A program made the position numbers and the translations under genes. The notes beneath the pieces were generated by a model that was not told where the DNA came from, searched no databases, and was given only the letters and a program-made list of their open reading frames with translations. 30,025 bases of DNA from Anaerotignum sp. (GTDB lineage Bacteria; Bacillota; Clostridia; Lachnospirales; Anaerotignaceae): positions 1-30,025 of the forward strand of contig JAHHTX010000014.1 in NCBI GenBank assembly GCA_020024255.1, written 5' to 3'. The first letter of the stretch is position 1, and the number at the start of each line of letters is the position of its first letter. Below, piece by piece: positions 8,422 through 15,965 of this stretch.

Positions 8422-8919
8422 TTACAACCACTTTCCCAATGCCACACCCCATGCCTCCATCAGTCGTTCAAAGCTCCAAGCTGCATTGGCAGGACTGGTA
8501 GAAGGCAGTTTCGTAATCGGAAGATTTGTTTTTGGAAAAAGATATCTCCGATACAATTTTTCCGCCGCTGCCCCGTTTGCAAAAACAGGAATTTCCCCCG
8601 TTATTTCCAAAATGGGCTGCAAATTGACTGGCACCACATCTCGAATACTGCTGTCACTGCTTCCTGTAATGGTGCAGCTTTCCACAACATCATAAAGGGC
8701 AATACCATGACGCAACAGCATTTTTGTCTTTTCCTGACGGGTTATGGGCGTCTTTTCCTGACAAAGTCCTGCCAAAAGACGCCAAAACCGATTTTGGGAA
8801 TGGCCATAGTAAAAGTCCGTTTCCCTTGACTTTACAGAAGGTACTGTTCCCAACAGCAAAAGCCTGCTGTGTTCATCAAAAATCGGCGGAAAATTGTGTT
8901 TTACTTTCATCGGCTCCAT
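8422..8919 (-). CDS. DNA-deoxyinosine glycosylase / uracil-DNA glycosylase family
   Basis: A 165-residue protein of the uracil-DNA glycosylase superfamily, closest by motif to the hypoxanthine (deoxyinosine) DNA glycosylases of family 6. It has LLLLGTVPSVKSRE near residues 20-33, then FYYGHSQNRFWRLL, and the C-terminal motif LPSTSPANA. Such enzymes remove deaminated bases from DNA and start base-excision repair. The ATG at 8919 follows GGGGGA by 6 nt. It starts 11 nt after the mgtE stop, so it is the second gene of the mgtE transcript, an unexpected pairing of Mg2+ transport and DNA repair. I see no clear terminator after it before the metK promoter. Confidence 0.85.
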   Translation of the reverse strand: MEPMKVKHNFPPIFDEHSRLLLLGTVPSVKSRETDFYYGHSQNRFWRLLAGLCQEKTPITRQEKTKMLLRHGIALYDVVESCTITGSSDSSIRDVVPVNLQPILEITGEIPVFANGAAAEKLYRRYLFPKTNLPITKLPSTSPANAAWSFERLMEAWGVALGKWL

Positions 8920-8930
8920 ATTTAATCCCC

Positions 8931-10283
8931 CTAAAACAAAAGTAACGAAGCAATATGGAAATAAATCATCAATGCCAAAGCATCTACCAATGTAGAAATA
9001 ACGGGGCCTGCCATCATAGCCGGGTCAACCTTTAACACCTTTGCCAGAATAGGCAAGATACAGCCAATGCTCTTGGACAGCACCACAACTGCTGCCATAC
9101 TGAGAGAAACCGTAAGGTCTACCAAAAATCCTGTATCACTGCTGAACAACGTTAAGCGAAGCATATTCACTGCACCCAAAATTACCCCGCAAATCAAGCC
9201 AACCCGTAATTCCTTCCAGATAACACGAAGGGCGTCCTTAACCTGTATTTCACCCAATGCCATACCACGGATAATCATAGTAGATGCCTGTGATCCTGCA
9301 TTACCGCCTGTTCCTGTAATAATGGTAATAAAGCTGGACAGCACCACTGTAGATGCCAGAAGAGCATCATACCGGCTGATTACCATGCTGCTCAACGTGC
9401 CGGAAATCATCAAAACACAAAGCCAGACAATTCGGTTTTTTGCCAACTTCAATACAGGGGTTTTCAAATATTCCTCATCGGAAGGGAGCAAAGCCGCCAT
9501 TTTTTCCATATCCTCTGTGGTTTCCTGGTCAATAACGTCCACAATATCGTCCACAGTAATAATGCCCACAAGACGCTCTTCCTTGTCTGTAACAGGCAGT
9601 GCCATCCAGTTGTATTTTTTGAAAATATGGGCAACTTCCTCTTGGTCGTCCGTTGTACAAACGGATACCACGTCCTCTTCCATTAAATCCTGTACCCGTT
9701 CTTCATCTTTGGCACAAATCAAAGTACGCAGTGGTACAACACCAATAAGTTTTCTATAATCATTGATCACATAACAGGTATAGATGGTTTCCTTGTCCGT
9801 TCCCGTCAGTTTAATCTGCCGCATGGCTTCCTCTACAGTCATTGCCCCGTGCAGTTTGACAAACTCAATGGTCATCAGACTGCCGGCAGAATTTTCGGGA
9901 TAATTCAGAAAACGATTGATTAAAGCCCTCGTTTCCGCATCGGTATTCCGCAGCACTTTTTTCACCAGATTGGCAGGAGCTTCCTCCAAAAAGTCCACCG
10001 TATCGTCCAAAAACATTTCATCTACAATGTTTCGCACCTCTCGGTCTGTAATGGAATGTACAATATGCTCCTGTGTATCATTATCCATATAGGAAAACAC
10101 TTCTGCCGCCATATCCTTGGTCAAAAGACGGAAAATAAAAAGCTGTTTTTCCGCTGTCAATTCTTCAAAATACTCTGCCAGATTGACCGGATTTTCGTCA
10201 TTGAGTTCTTCCTTCAGCTTGATATATGCCCCTGTATCCATCAACTCATTAAAATACGCAAAAAGCTGTTCTGTTTCCTCCAA
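8931..10283 (-). CDS. mgtE: MgtE family magnesium transporter
   Basis: A 450-residue MgtE channel that imports Mg2+ across the cytoplasmic membrane. An acidic helical N-domain covers about residues 1-120. A CBS pair follows (about 125-250, ending GIITVDDIVDVIDQE), then a membrane domain of about five helices with the signature TGTGGNAGSQAS. In this family the cytosolic domains close the pore when Mg2+ is plentiful. The start is inferred to be TTG at 10283, placed 6 nt after GGGGGAG, which gives the usual family length; the ATG at 10343 lacks a good ribosome binding site. A long leader with an upstream ORF precedes it. Confidence 0.95.
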   Translation of the reverse strand: MEETEQLFAYFNELMDTGAYIKLKEELNDENPVNLAEYFEELTAEKQLFIFRLLTKDMAAEVFSYMDNDTQEHIVHSITDREVRNIVDEMFLDDTVDFLEEAPANLVKKVLRNTDAETRALINRFLNYPENSAGSLMTIEFVKLHGAMTVEEAMRQIKLTGTDKETIYTCYVINDYRKLIGVVPLRTLICAKDEERVQDLMEEDVVSVCTTDDQEEVAHIFKKYNWMALPVTDKEERLVGIITVDDIVDVIDQETTEDMEKMAALLPSDEEYLKTPVLKLAKNRIVWLCVLMISGTLSSMVISRYDALLASTVVLSSFITIITGTGGNAGSQASTMIIRGMALGEIQVKDALRVIWKELRVGLICGVILGAVNMLRLTLFSSDTGFLVDLTVSLSMAAVVVLSKSIGCILPILAKVLKVDPAMMAGPVISTLVDALALMIYFHIASLLLF

Positions 10284-10552
10284 AATACTCTCCCCCGTTC
10301 CACATTTTCTGTTTTTTAGGCAATAAAAAAACACATTGCCCATACAAAGTGTCAGTAGAAAGGTATCTGCCGTATTCGATTTTCAAGTCTTTTTCAGGAT
10401 TCAGAAAAAAAGAGGTCTTTGCATACCAAAAACGAAAATGACCTGAAAATTACGGCATTTCTACTGTTATATTCTGAATCTTCTTCACATCCCAAAGGGA
10501 TACTCTCACCACTGCCGTCCATGCAGGATCACCTCCGTTTTATTTATTTCTT
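10284..10552 (-). promoter_or_regulatory. Structured mgtE leader RNA, candidate attenuator
   Basis: The leader of about 270 nt between promoter and mgtE holds a 42-codon ORF and two exclusive folds. Fold 1 pairs GATTCAGA (10473-10480) with TCTGAATC (10397-10404), enclosing AGGTC/GACCT followed by CTTTTTTT (10405-10444). Fold 2 pairs 10440-10466 with 10353-10389: 27 bp in three blocks, broken only by 6- and 4-nt bulges. The two folds cross and cannot coexist. A second hairpin with a T7 run lies at about 10325-10354. I do not find conserved M-box (ykoK) riboswitch blocks. Control of mgtE by leader translation is inferred. Confidence 0.6.
10394..10522 (-). CDS. Candidate mgtE leader peptide (uORF)
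   Basis: A 42-codon ORF, ATG at 10522 to TGA at 10394. It is preceded by GGAGGTGATCC (10526-10536), an 11-nt match to the complement of the 16S rRNA 3' end, with GGAGG 9 nt from the ATG. The peptide begins MDGSGESIPLGCEEDSEYNS and ends in a Phe/Ser-rich tail with a KDLFFSES terminus. The Pro and acidic cluster (residues 9-17) recalls enterobacterial MgtL, where such residues destabilise ribosomes at low Mg2+. Codons 19-28 encode one arm of the long leader helix, and the other arm begins 4 nt after the stop. Translation and folding are therefore physically coupled. Not tested by similarity search. Confidence 0.6.
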   Translation of the reverse strand: MDGSGESIPLGCEEDSEYNSRNAVIFRSFSFLVCKDLFFSES

Positions 10553-10558
10553 TCCTCT

Positions 10559-10587
10559 AGTATATGCCCTCTTGAAAATACCGTCAA
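10559..10587 (-). promoter_or_regulatory. Sigma-A promoter of the mgtE leader/operon
   Basis: TTGACG (10582-10587), 17-nt spacer, TATACT (10559-10564), reading into the leader ORF and mgtE. The expected transcription start is near 10552, about 15 nt before the leader ribosome binding site. Confidence 0.8.
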
Positions 10588-10622
10588 CCTCTTTTTCGGA
10601 AAATTTCTTTCTTTTCAAAAAG

Positions 10623-10651
10623 AAAAAGTGTCAAATTTCTCGACACTTTTT
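10623..10651 (-). terminator. Intrinsic terminator of the gdpP-rplI-dnaB operon
   Basis: On the minus strand AAAAGTGTC, a 9-nt loop and GACACTTTTT form a 9-bp stem with a T-run. The 5' arm begins at the dnaB stop codon, so the terminator overlaps the end of the gene. Confidence 0.88.
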
Positions 10652-12002
10652 AAAAAGGCTTTTCAAAGCTGCCAAACTTCGTATACTGTCCCATCCAAGT
10701 CAAATCCACTGTACCTGTCGGGCCGTTTCTCTGCTTTGCAATAATAAGCTCTGCTTGATTTTTCTTTTCTGTATCAGGAAAATAGTACTCATCTCGATAC
10801 AAAAATGCAACCACATCTGCATCCTGCTCAATGGCACCGGATTCTCTCAAATCGGAAAGCATGGGGCGATGGTCTGCCCGCTGCTCACAGGCACGGCTTA
10901 ACTGAGAAAGAGCAATAACAGGAGCCTCCATTTCCCTTGCGATAGCTTTTAAGGAACGGGAAATTTCAGAAATTTCCTGCTGTCTGGAATCCGATTTACC
11001 GTTACCATTCATCAGCTGTAAATAGTCAATGACAATAAGTCCCAGTCCCTTTTCCACCTTCAACCGACGACACTTGGAGCGTACCTCCATGGGGGTGACA
11101 CCCGGAGTATCATCAATATAAATGGGGGCTTGGGACAAAGGACCCATTGCCTGTATAAGTTCGGGCCAGTCGTTGTCAGAAAGTTCCCCTGTACGAAGCT
11201 TCTGGGCATCTAGCATAGCCTCTGAACAAAGCATACGGTTGACTAGCTGTTCTCTGCTCATTTCCAGAGAAAATATCGCCGTTGGCACATTGCTGCGGAT
11301 TGCCGCATTTTGCACGATATTTAAAGCAAAAGCCGTTTTCCCCATGGAAGGTCTTGCTGCCAGCAAAATCAAGTCTGATTTCTGCAAGCCTGCTGTTTTG
11401 GTATCAAAATCGATAAATCCTGTGGGAACACCAGTCAACTTGCCTTTGGAATGATAGATGTCCTCAATCCGCTCAATAGAATCCACGGCAATATCCCGAA
11501 TATGGTGGAACTGGTCAGTGTGGCGTTTCTGCATAATATCAAAAATGCTCTTTTCCGCCGTATCCATAATGGCATTGACGCTTTCCTTTCCCTCATAGCT
11601 TAAACGGGAAATTTCCCCAGATGCCCGTATGAGTCGACGAAGCGTGGACTTCTCCTCTACGATTGCCGCATAGTGCCGCATATTGGCAGAGCTGCCTGCT
11701 GCTGTGGAAATAGATGCAAGAAAAGGAACCCCACCAATCTGTGCAAAAACACCCTTTTCTTCCAATTTGTTTTTCATTGTAATCATATCAATAGGCACAC
11801 CGCTATGATACAATTCCTCTGCCGCTTCAAAAACCATGCGATGGTCGGGACGGTAAAAATCTTCGCCCTGTAATACTTCCAGAGCAAGAGATGCCGCTTC
11901 TCTGTCCAGAAACATTGCCCCAAGGACAGCCGTTTCTGCCGCATCATCATGAGGCGGCACATTTTGAAAAATTTCGCCCTGTTGGTTATGCTGCTCTTCC
12001 AT
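10650..12002 (-). CDS. dnaB: Replicative DNA helicase
   Basis: A 450-residue DnaB-type hexameric helicase that unwinds DNA ahead of the replisome. The N-terminal domain (about residues 15-115, PHDDAAETAVLGAMFLD) binds primase. The RecA-like domain starts GVPTGFIDFD near 191, with Walker A ARPSMGKT at 216-223, Walker B VIDYLQLM near 325, and the DnaB motifs ALSQLSRACEQR and SDLRESGAIEQDAD. The length is typical and no intein is present. The ATG at 12002 follows AAGGAGG by 8 nt. It is the last gene of the MazG-like, gdpP, rplI, dnaB operon, 35 nt after rplI. Confidence 0.98.
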   Translation of the reverse strand: MEEQHNQQGEIFQNVPPHDDAAETAVLGAMFLDREAASLALEVLQGEDFYRPDHRMVFEAAEELYHSGVPIDMITMKNKLEEKGVFAQIGGVPFLASISTAAGSSANMRHYAAIVEEKSTLRRLIRASGEISRLSYEGKESVNAIMDTAEKSIFDIMQKRHTDQFHHIRDIAVDSIERIEDIYHSKGKLTGVPTGFIDFDTKTAGLQKSDLILLAARPSMGKTAFALNIVQNAAIRSNVPTAIFSLEMSREQLVNRMLCSEAMLDAQKLRTGELSDNDWPELIQAMGPLSQAPIYIDDTPGVTPMEVRSKCRRLKVEKGLGLIVIDYLQLMNGNGKSDSRQQEISEISRSLKAIAREMEAPVIALSQLSRACEQRADHRPMLSDLRESGAIEQDADVVAFLYRDEYYFPDTEKKNQAELIIAKQRNGPTGTVDLTWMGQYTKFGSFEKPF

Positions 12003-12037
12003 AATTACCGCCTCCTTTTCTTTGTATATTCTCCGAA

Positions 12038-12487
12038 TTATTCTGCTTCTACGACTTTAATGGTTACTTCTGCTGTTACTTTGGGATGCAATTTGATAAC
12101 TGCAATTCTCTGTCCCAACATTTTAATGGGGTCACCAATAGAAACTTTTTTCTTATCAAAATCAAGACCTGTCTGTTTGATAATTTCTTCTGCTACTTCT
12201 TTGTTGGTCACAGAACCAAACAGCTTGCCGTTACCACCTGTTTTTACTTTAATAAAAACTTCCTTGTCTTCCAACTGCTTTGCAATTTCTCTTGCCTTGT
12301 CCAGTTCTTCCTGTTTATGCTTTGCATCTGCTTTCTGTTTCAGTTCATAGTCATTCAGGTTGGATTTCGTTGCTTCTACTGCCATTTTTTTTGGCAACAG
12401 GAAATTTTTTGCATATCCTTCACTGGCGTTAATCAGGTCACCCTTTTTTCCAACACTTTTTACATCTTGTAACAAAATCAGTTTCAT
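12038..12487 (-). CDS. rplI: 50S ribosomal protein L9
   Basis: A 149-residue L9 with both lobes. The N-terminal domain (residues 1-50, MKLILLQDVKSVGKKGD then GYAKNFLLPKKMA) binds 23S rRNA. A long charged connecting helix (about 45-75) leads to the C-terminal domain beginning KVKTGGNGKLFGSVTNKEVA. It stabilises the L1 stalk region and reading-frame maintenance. Its ATG overlaps the gdpP stop (ATGA, 12484-12487), and its ribosome binding site GAGGAGG is inside the last gdpP codons. The two are therefore translationally coupled. The gdpP-rplI-dnaB order is a common Firmicute arrangement. Confidence 0.98.
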   Translation of the reverse strand: MKLILLQDVKSVGKKGDLINASEGYAKNFLLPKKMAVEATKSNLNDYELKQKADAKHKQEELDKAREIAKQLEDKEVFIKVKTGGNGKLFGSVTNKEVAEEIIKQTGLDFDKKKVSIGDPIKMLGQRIAVIKLHPKVTAEVTIKVVEAE

Positions 12488-14475
12488 TTGTCTTCCTCCT
12501 CTAAATATTCTTTAATGGCACTGCGTACTTTTTCCTTTGCTTCTTCCAAAGTGCAGTCCGAAAGCTGCGCTCCGGAAACCGTCAAATGGCCGCCACCCCC
12601 AAGTTTTTCCATAACACGCTGTACGTTGATATCCCCAAAGCTCCTTGCACTGATATGTATCTTATCCTCCAGCTTACAACAGACAAAGGAAGCTTTAATC
12701 CCTGTCACATTCATCAGGTCGTCAGCTGCCTGTGCAGCTGTCAGTGTAGAGTTTTCTACATCAGATGGGCAAATAGAAATGGCAATATGGTCCATGAACA
12801 ATTCCGCATCTCTCACTGCTGCCGCCTTTGCTTTATAAACATCCATATCATTTTGGAACAGCAGTCTGACACGAATACCATCTGCACCGTTTCTGCGTAA
12901 AAATGCTGCCGACTCAAAAGTCATGGCACCTGTTTTCACACAGAAGTTTTTGGTATCTACCGTAATCCCGGCTAAAAGGGCATCTGCCTCTATGTTACTA
13001 AGTTTTACGGTTTTGTCCATATGTTGTATCATTTCCGTAATCAGTTCTGCTGTGGAAGAAGCATAGGGCTCATGATAAATCAGTACTGCTTCATTGATAA
13101 AGTCCGTACTTTTTCTGTGATGGTCAAAGACAACAATTTTCTTTGCCGCCATCAAAACCTGTTCACTATCTACCATAGACTCTCTGTGGGTATCCACAAT
13201 AACCACAAGGCTCTTGTCATTGAGTATACGCATGGCATCACTTTCCTTTATAATGACACCATCAAACTCCCCGCTTTCCTCCATCTTCTCACAAAGTCTG
13301 CGGACACCTGCATTCCTTTTGTTCATTACAATATTGCATTTTCTACCGATGCTCTTTGCCATAGCACAAATACCAATGCAAGACCCTAAGCTGTCCAAAT
13401 CTGCCTGTTTATGCCCCATAACCAAAATACCGGAAGCATCTCGCATAAGTTCCATAAGTGCTTCTGCCTTCACTCTGGCACGAATACGGGCATTTCGATG
13501 AATTTCTCCACTTTTTCCGCCATAGAAATCATATTTTTCACCGTTTTTAATGGCAATTTGGTCGCCGCCTCTGCCAAGTGCTAAATCCATAGCTGCTTTT
13601 GCACTTTGCATGGCTTCATCCAGAGAACCGCCGCCCATACCAATTCCCATACTCATGGTAACCGGAATATGCTGTCCCACACTGGTAACCTTAATTTCAT
13701 CAAAAGCCTCAAACTTCTTTTCCTGAAGTTGTTTCAGACTGCCCTTGGACAAAAGAAAAATATATCTATCCTTTTCCAGCTTCTTCATGACACCACCTAC
13801 AGAAGAAGCAATCTGATTCAACCTTCGGTCGATGAGTGCCGACAAAATGGGCAAACGGTTCTCGTCCATGCTGTCCACTACATCATCAAAGTTGTCAATC
13901 AGGATAATGCCAACAACCGTTTCTTTTTCCGCAAGTTCTTTCTGCAAACGGCAAACCTCTGTAGCATCTTGCATAATCAATGTCAGCACTGCACCCACTG
14001 CACCGCTTTTATCCATAACATCACAGTGATCCAGTGCAGCCTCATAACACTTGTTGCCAACAGAAATATAATCTACCTCACCTGCACCGCTAGTTTTCAT
14101 CAATTCATCAATGACAAGTCTTGCATCGTCCACACAAGGAAATACCTCAAGAAATTTTTCGTTATACATCATGATTTTGCCCCGTATATCCAAAATGGCA
14201 TAAGGCAACGGAAGATTTTGCGGGATGGAAAAATTCTCACGAAGGATATCTGTATCCAGAAAACGGCTTTCTTGTCCTTCTTCTTTTTCATCGGAGGAGA
14301 GTAAATCCTTGACCAAAGGACGGAGAAAAACTCCTGCAATAATCCCAAAAAATGCCCCGATACCAAGCCGAATATCCAAAATCAATCCCAGTATGACAAC
14401 AAAAATCGACAACACAATGTCCAAAAGCCATCGCTCTCGAAAACGTATTTTTTCTTTTTTTATACTCTGTTTCAT
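12484..14475 (-). CDS. gdpP: Cyclic-di-AMP phosphodiesterase GdpP
   Basis: A 663-residue membrane phosphodiesterase that degrades the second messenger c-di-AMP. Two N-terminal transmembrane helices (about residues 16-52) precede a PAS-like domain and a degenerate GGDEF-like domain (TMSMGIGMGGGSLDEA). The catalytic DHH domain has GHKQADLDSLGS near 353 and VFDHH near 448, and DHHA1 has GGGGHLTVSGAQ near 625. All metal-binding motifs look intact. c-di-AMP controls potassium and osmotic balance and wall stress in Firmicutes. The ATG at 14475 follows GGAGG by 6 nt. It lies 65 nt after the MazG-like gene and overlaps rplI by 4 nt. Confidence 0.97.
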   Translation of the reverse strand: MKQSIKKEKIRFRERWLLDIVLSIFVVILGLILDIRLGIGAFFGIIAGVFLRPLVKDLLSSDEKEEGQESRFLDTDILRENFSIPQNLPLPYAILDIRGKIMMYNEKFLEVFPCVDDARLVIDELMKTSGAGEVDYISVGNKCYEAALDHCDVMDKSGAVGAVLTLIMQDATEVCRLQKELAEKETVVGIILIDNFDDVVDSMDENRLPILSALIDRRLNQIASSVGGVMKKLEKDRYIFLLSKGSLKQLQEKKFEAFDEIKVTSVGQHIPVTMSMGIGMGGGSLDEAMQSAKAAMDLALGRGGDQIAIKNGEKYDFYGGKSGEIHRNARIRARVKAEALMELMRDASGILVMGHKQADLDSLGSCIGICAMAKSIGRKCNIVMNKRNAGVRRLCEKMEESGEFDGVIIKESDAMRILNDKSLVVIVDTHRESMVDSEQVLMAAKKIVVFDHHRKSTDFINEAVLIYHEPYASSTAELITEMIQHMDKTVKLSNIEADALLAGITVDTKNFCVKTGAMTFESAAFLRRNGADGIRVRLLFQNDMDVYKAKAAAVRDAELFMDHIAISICPSDVENSTLTAAQAADDLMNVTGIKASFVCCKLEDKIHISARSFGDINVQRVMEKLGGGGHLTVSGAQLSDCTLEEAKEKVRSAIKEYLEEEDK

Positions 14476-14540
14476 CTTTCGCCTCCATGATACTGCTCTG
14501 TACCCTTAGAAAATTTTCAGAAAACGTACACAAAAATTTC

Positions 14541-14843
14541 TCAGCGTTCCAGTCTGTGCAGTCCTGCAAGAAGCGCCTCTCGCCAAGGCTCATTTTCCTC
14601 CTGCAAAAGCCCAAGACGGATATTTGCTGCCGCCTTTCTGTCTATGGCTTCCGCAGAAATACCAAGTTTTTCTGCCATCAAATAGAGAGAAACCTCCATA
14701 TTGGCAAGTATCTCTGTCTTTTCTGTTTTAGACGCATTCCGATGCAGTGCTGTGTAAAAATCCGAAAGCTGCGTCAGCATCTGACATTGTAAATCCTCTG
14801 TCATACGAATACTCTTGGCAACATCAAATTCCCATTTTGACAC
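14541..14843 (-). CDS. MazG-like family protein
   Basis: A 100-residue all-helical protein with the organisation of small MazG-like proteins. The core includes SKTEKTEILANMEVSLYLMAEKLGIS and AIDRKAAANIRLGLL. The acidic metal-binding pattern of true MazG pyrophosphatases is only partly present, so nucleotide hydrolysis is uncertain. The start is GTG at 14843, 6 nt after GGGGGC; no ATG is suitably placed. It is the first gene of the operon leading to gdpP, rplI and dnaB. Its ribosome binding site lies in the 3' arm of a GC hairpin at 14850-14882, suggesting controlled translation. Confidence 0.75.
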   Translation of the reverse strand: MSKWEFDVAKSIRMTEDLQCQMLTQLSDFYTALHRNASKTEKTEILANMEVSLYLMAEKLGISAEAIDRKAAANIRLGLLQEENEPWREALLAGLHRLER

Positions 14844-14849
14844 AAAAAC

Positions 14850-14882
14850 GCCCCCTTTTTTTCTTGTTTTCTCACAGGGGGC
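14850..14882 (-). promoter_or_regulatory. Hairpin enclosing the MazG-like ribosome binding site
   Basis: On the minus strand GCCCCC (14877-14882) can pair with GGGGGC (14850-14855) across a purine-rich 21-nt loop, and five T residues follow. The 3' arm is the ribosome binding site of the GTG-started MazG-like gene, about 20 nt from the transcription start. It may occlude ribosomes or act as a weak attenuator. Six GC pairs make pairing plausible; function is inferred. Confidence 0.45.
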
Positions 14883-14910
14883 AGTCTTTCACCCACTGCA
14901 TTGATTATTC

Positions 14911-14939
14911 AGTATAGCACAAACTCCCTCTTTTCTCAA
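14911..14939 (-). promoter_or_regulatory. Sigma-A promoter of the MazG-gdpP-rplI-dnaB operon
   Basis: TTGAGA (14934-14939), 17 nt, then TATACT (14911-14916) preceded by TGC, an extended -10. Transcription would start near 14904. Confidence 0.8.
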
Positions 14940-15055
14940 TACGAAAATCACCTTCTGTGCCTGTATCCACCTTCTTTTCTCTGCATAAAGTACCAAATTT
15001 CTCCTTCTCTGGCAAAAGCCTTACAACAAAAAGAACTCGTTTCTGTACATATACC

Positions 15056-15096
15056 AAAAAATAAGACCTCGGAAAGCCATATATCCTTCCAAGGTC
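15056..15096 (-). terminator. Intrinsic terminator of the MoxR-DUF58 operon
   Basis: On the minus strand GACCTTGGAA pairs with TTTCCGAGGTC (one G-T wobble), followed by TTATTTTTT. It lies about 10 nt after the DUF58 stop. Confidence 0.85.
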
Positions 15097-15106
15097 CCAC
15101 AAATTT

Positions 15107-15964
15107 TCATGTTAAAATTTCATAAACTGCCTGTAAGAGGGGTGTTTCTTCATCCATGCTGTAAAACGCTGCATCTCTTTTTCGGCAGAAACCGGCAAGA
15201 GCCGCTTTTTGTCTGCGGAGTGCTTTTTCATAAGCTGCCACAGTTTGGGGAGTCAGTTCCAAATCCCGCTTTTCTCCCGTTTCTCTATCCACAAGACGTA
15301 CTGTACCTCCTGCCTTTGGCACTGCCTCCTCTTTGGAAAGCACCTGAACTAGCAAAACCTCCTGTCTTTTTTGCTGCAACAATTTCACAGCATCCTCGAT
15401 ACCTTTTTCTACCATAAAATCAGAAATCACAACAGCAATGCCTTTTTGTAATCTACTGCTTTCTCTTACTGCCTGCAATATATCCGTTTTCCCCTCTGCC
15501 TGCAATGCAGAAAGAAAAGAAACACCTTTGGCAAACTGCCCTTTCTGTGCCAGTTTTTGCCTTTCTTGCAAATGTTCGCCAAAGGGAAGAAGCTGCACCC
15601 CATCACCGCCATGCAGTCCCACATAGGCAAGAGAAGCCGCCACTGCTTTTGCCACAGGGAATTTTTCCTGCCAGTCCATAGAACGGCTGCAATCCAAAAA
15701 AATGTGAATCGCCGCTTGCTTTTCTTCTAAAAATTCCTTCACATACAGCCGTCCAAATCTTGCAAAGCCGTTCCAGTCCACAAGACGCAGCTCATCGCCT
15801 CTCTGGTATTCCCGAAAATCAGAAAATTCCAAAGAACTGCCCTTTGCCAGAGAGCGTCTTGTCCCACTGTATCCATCGGTTCGCAGTCTGCCTTTCAGCT
15901 GTATGGTCATTTCGCCCAGTCTTGCCAGATATTCCTTTGTCAAGAGTTCCTCTGTCCGTTTCAT
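15107..15964 (-). CDS. DUF58 domain protein (vWA-like partner of MoxR)
   Basis: A 285-residue DUF58 protein. The family signature REYQRGDELRLVDWNGFAR spans residues 51-69. It is followed by a von Willebrand A-like domain with an intact MIDAS motif DCSRS (91-95). Unlike many DUF58 proteins it has no N-terminal membrane helices, so it is probably cytosolic. DUF58 proteins act as partners of MoxR ATPases, perhaps in metal-dependent protein activation, but the target is unknown. The ATG at 15964 begins one base after the MoxR stop, so translation is coupled. The transglutaminase-like membrane gene that often follows is absent: a terminator comes directly after. Confidence 0.92.
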   Translation of the reverse strand: MKRTEELLTKEYLARLGEMTIQLKGRLRTDGYSGTRRSLAKGSSLEFSDFREYQRGDELRLVDWNGFARFGRLYVKEFLEEKQAAIHIFLDCSRSMDWQEKFPVAKAVAASLAYVGLHGGDGVQLLPFGEHLQERQKLAQKGQFAKGVSFLSALQAEGKTDILQAVRESSRLQKGIAVVISDFMVEKGIEDAVKLLQQKRQEVLLVQVLSKEEAVPKAGGTVRLVDRETGEKRDLELTPQTVAAYEKALRRQKAALAGFCRKRDAAFYSMDEETPLLQAVYEILT

Positions 15965-15965
15965 C

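Noticed and set aside
10284..10552. M-box (ykoK) Mg2+ riboswitch in the mgtE leader
   Set aside because: I looked for the conserved GUUAGGUGAGGCUCCU-like and GCUGCUGCCC-like blocks and did not find them. A covariance-model search would settle it.
14905..15102. 65-codon minus-strand frame between the DUF58 gene and the MazG-like gene
   Set aside because: It runs through the DUF58 terminator and the promoter of the next operon and lacks a ribosome binding site.
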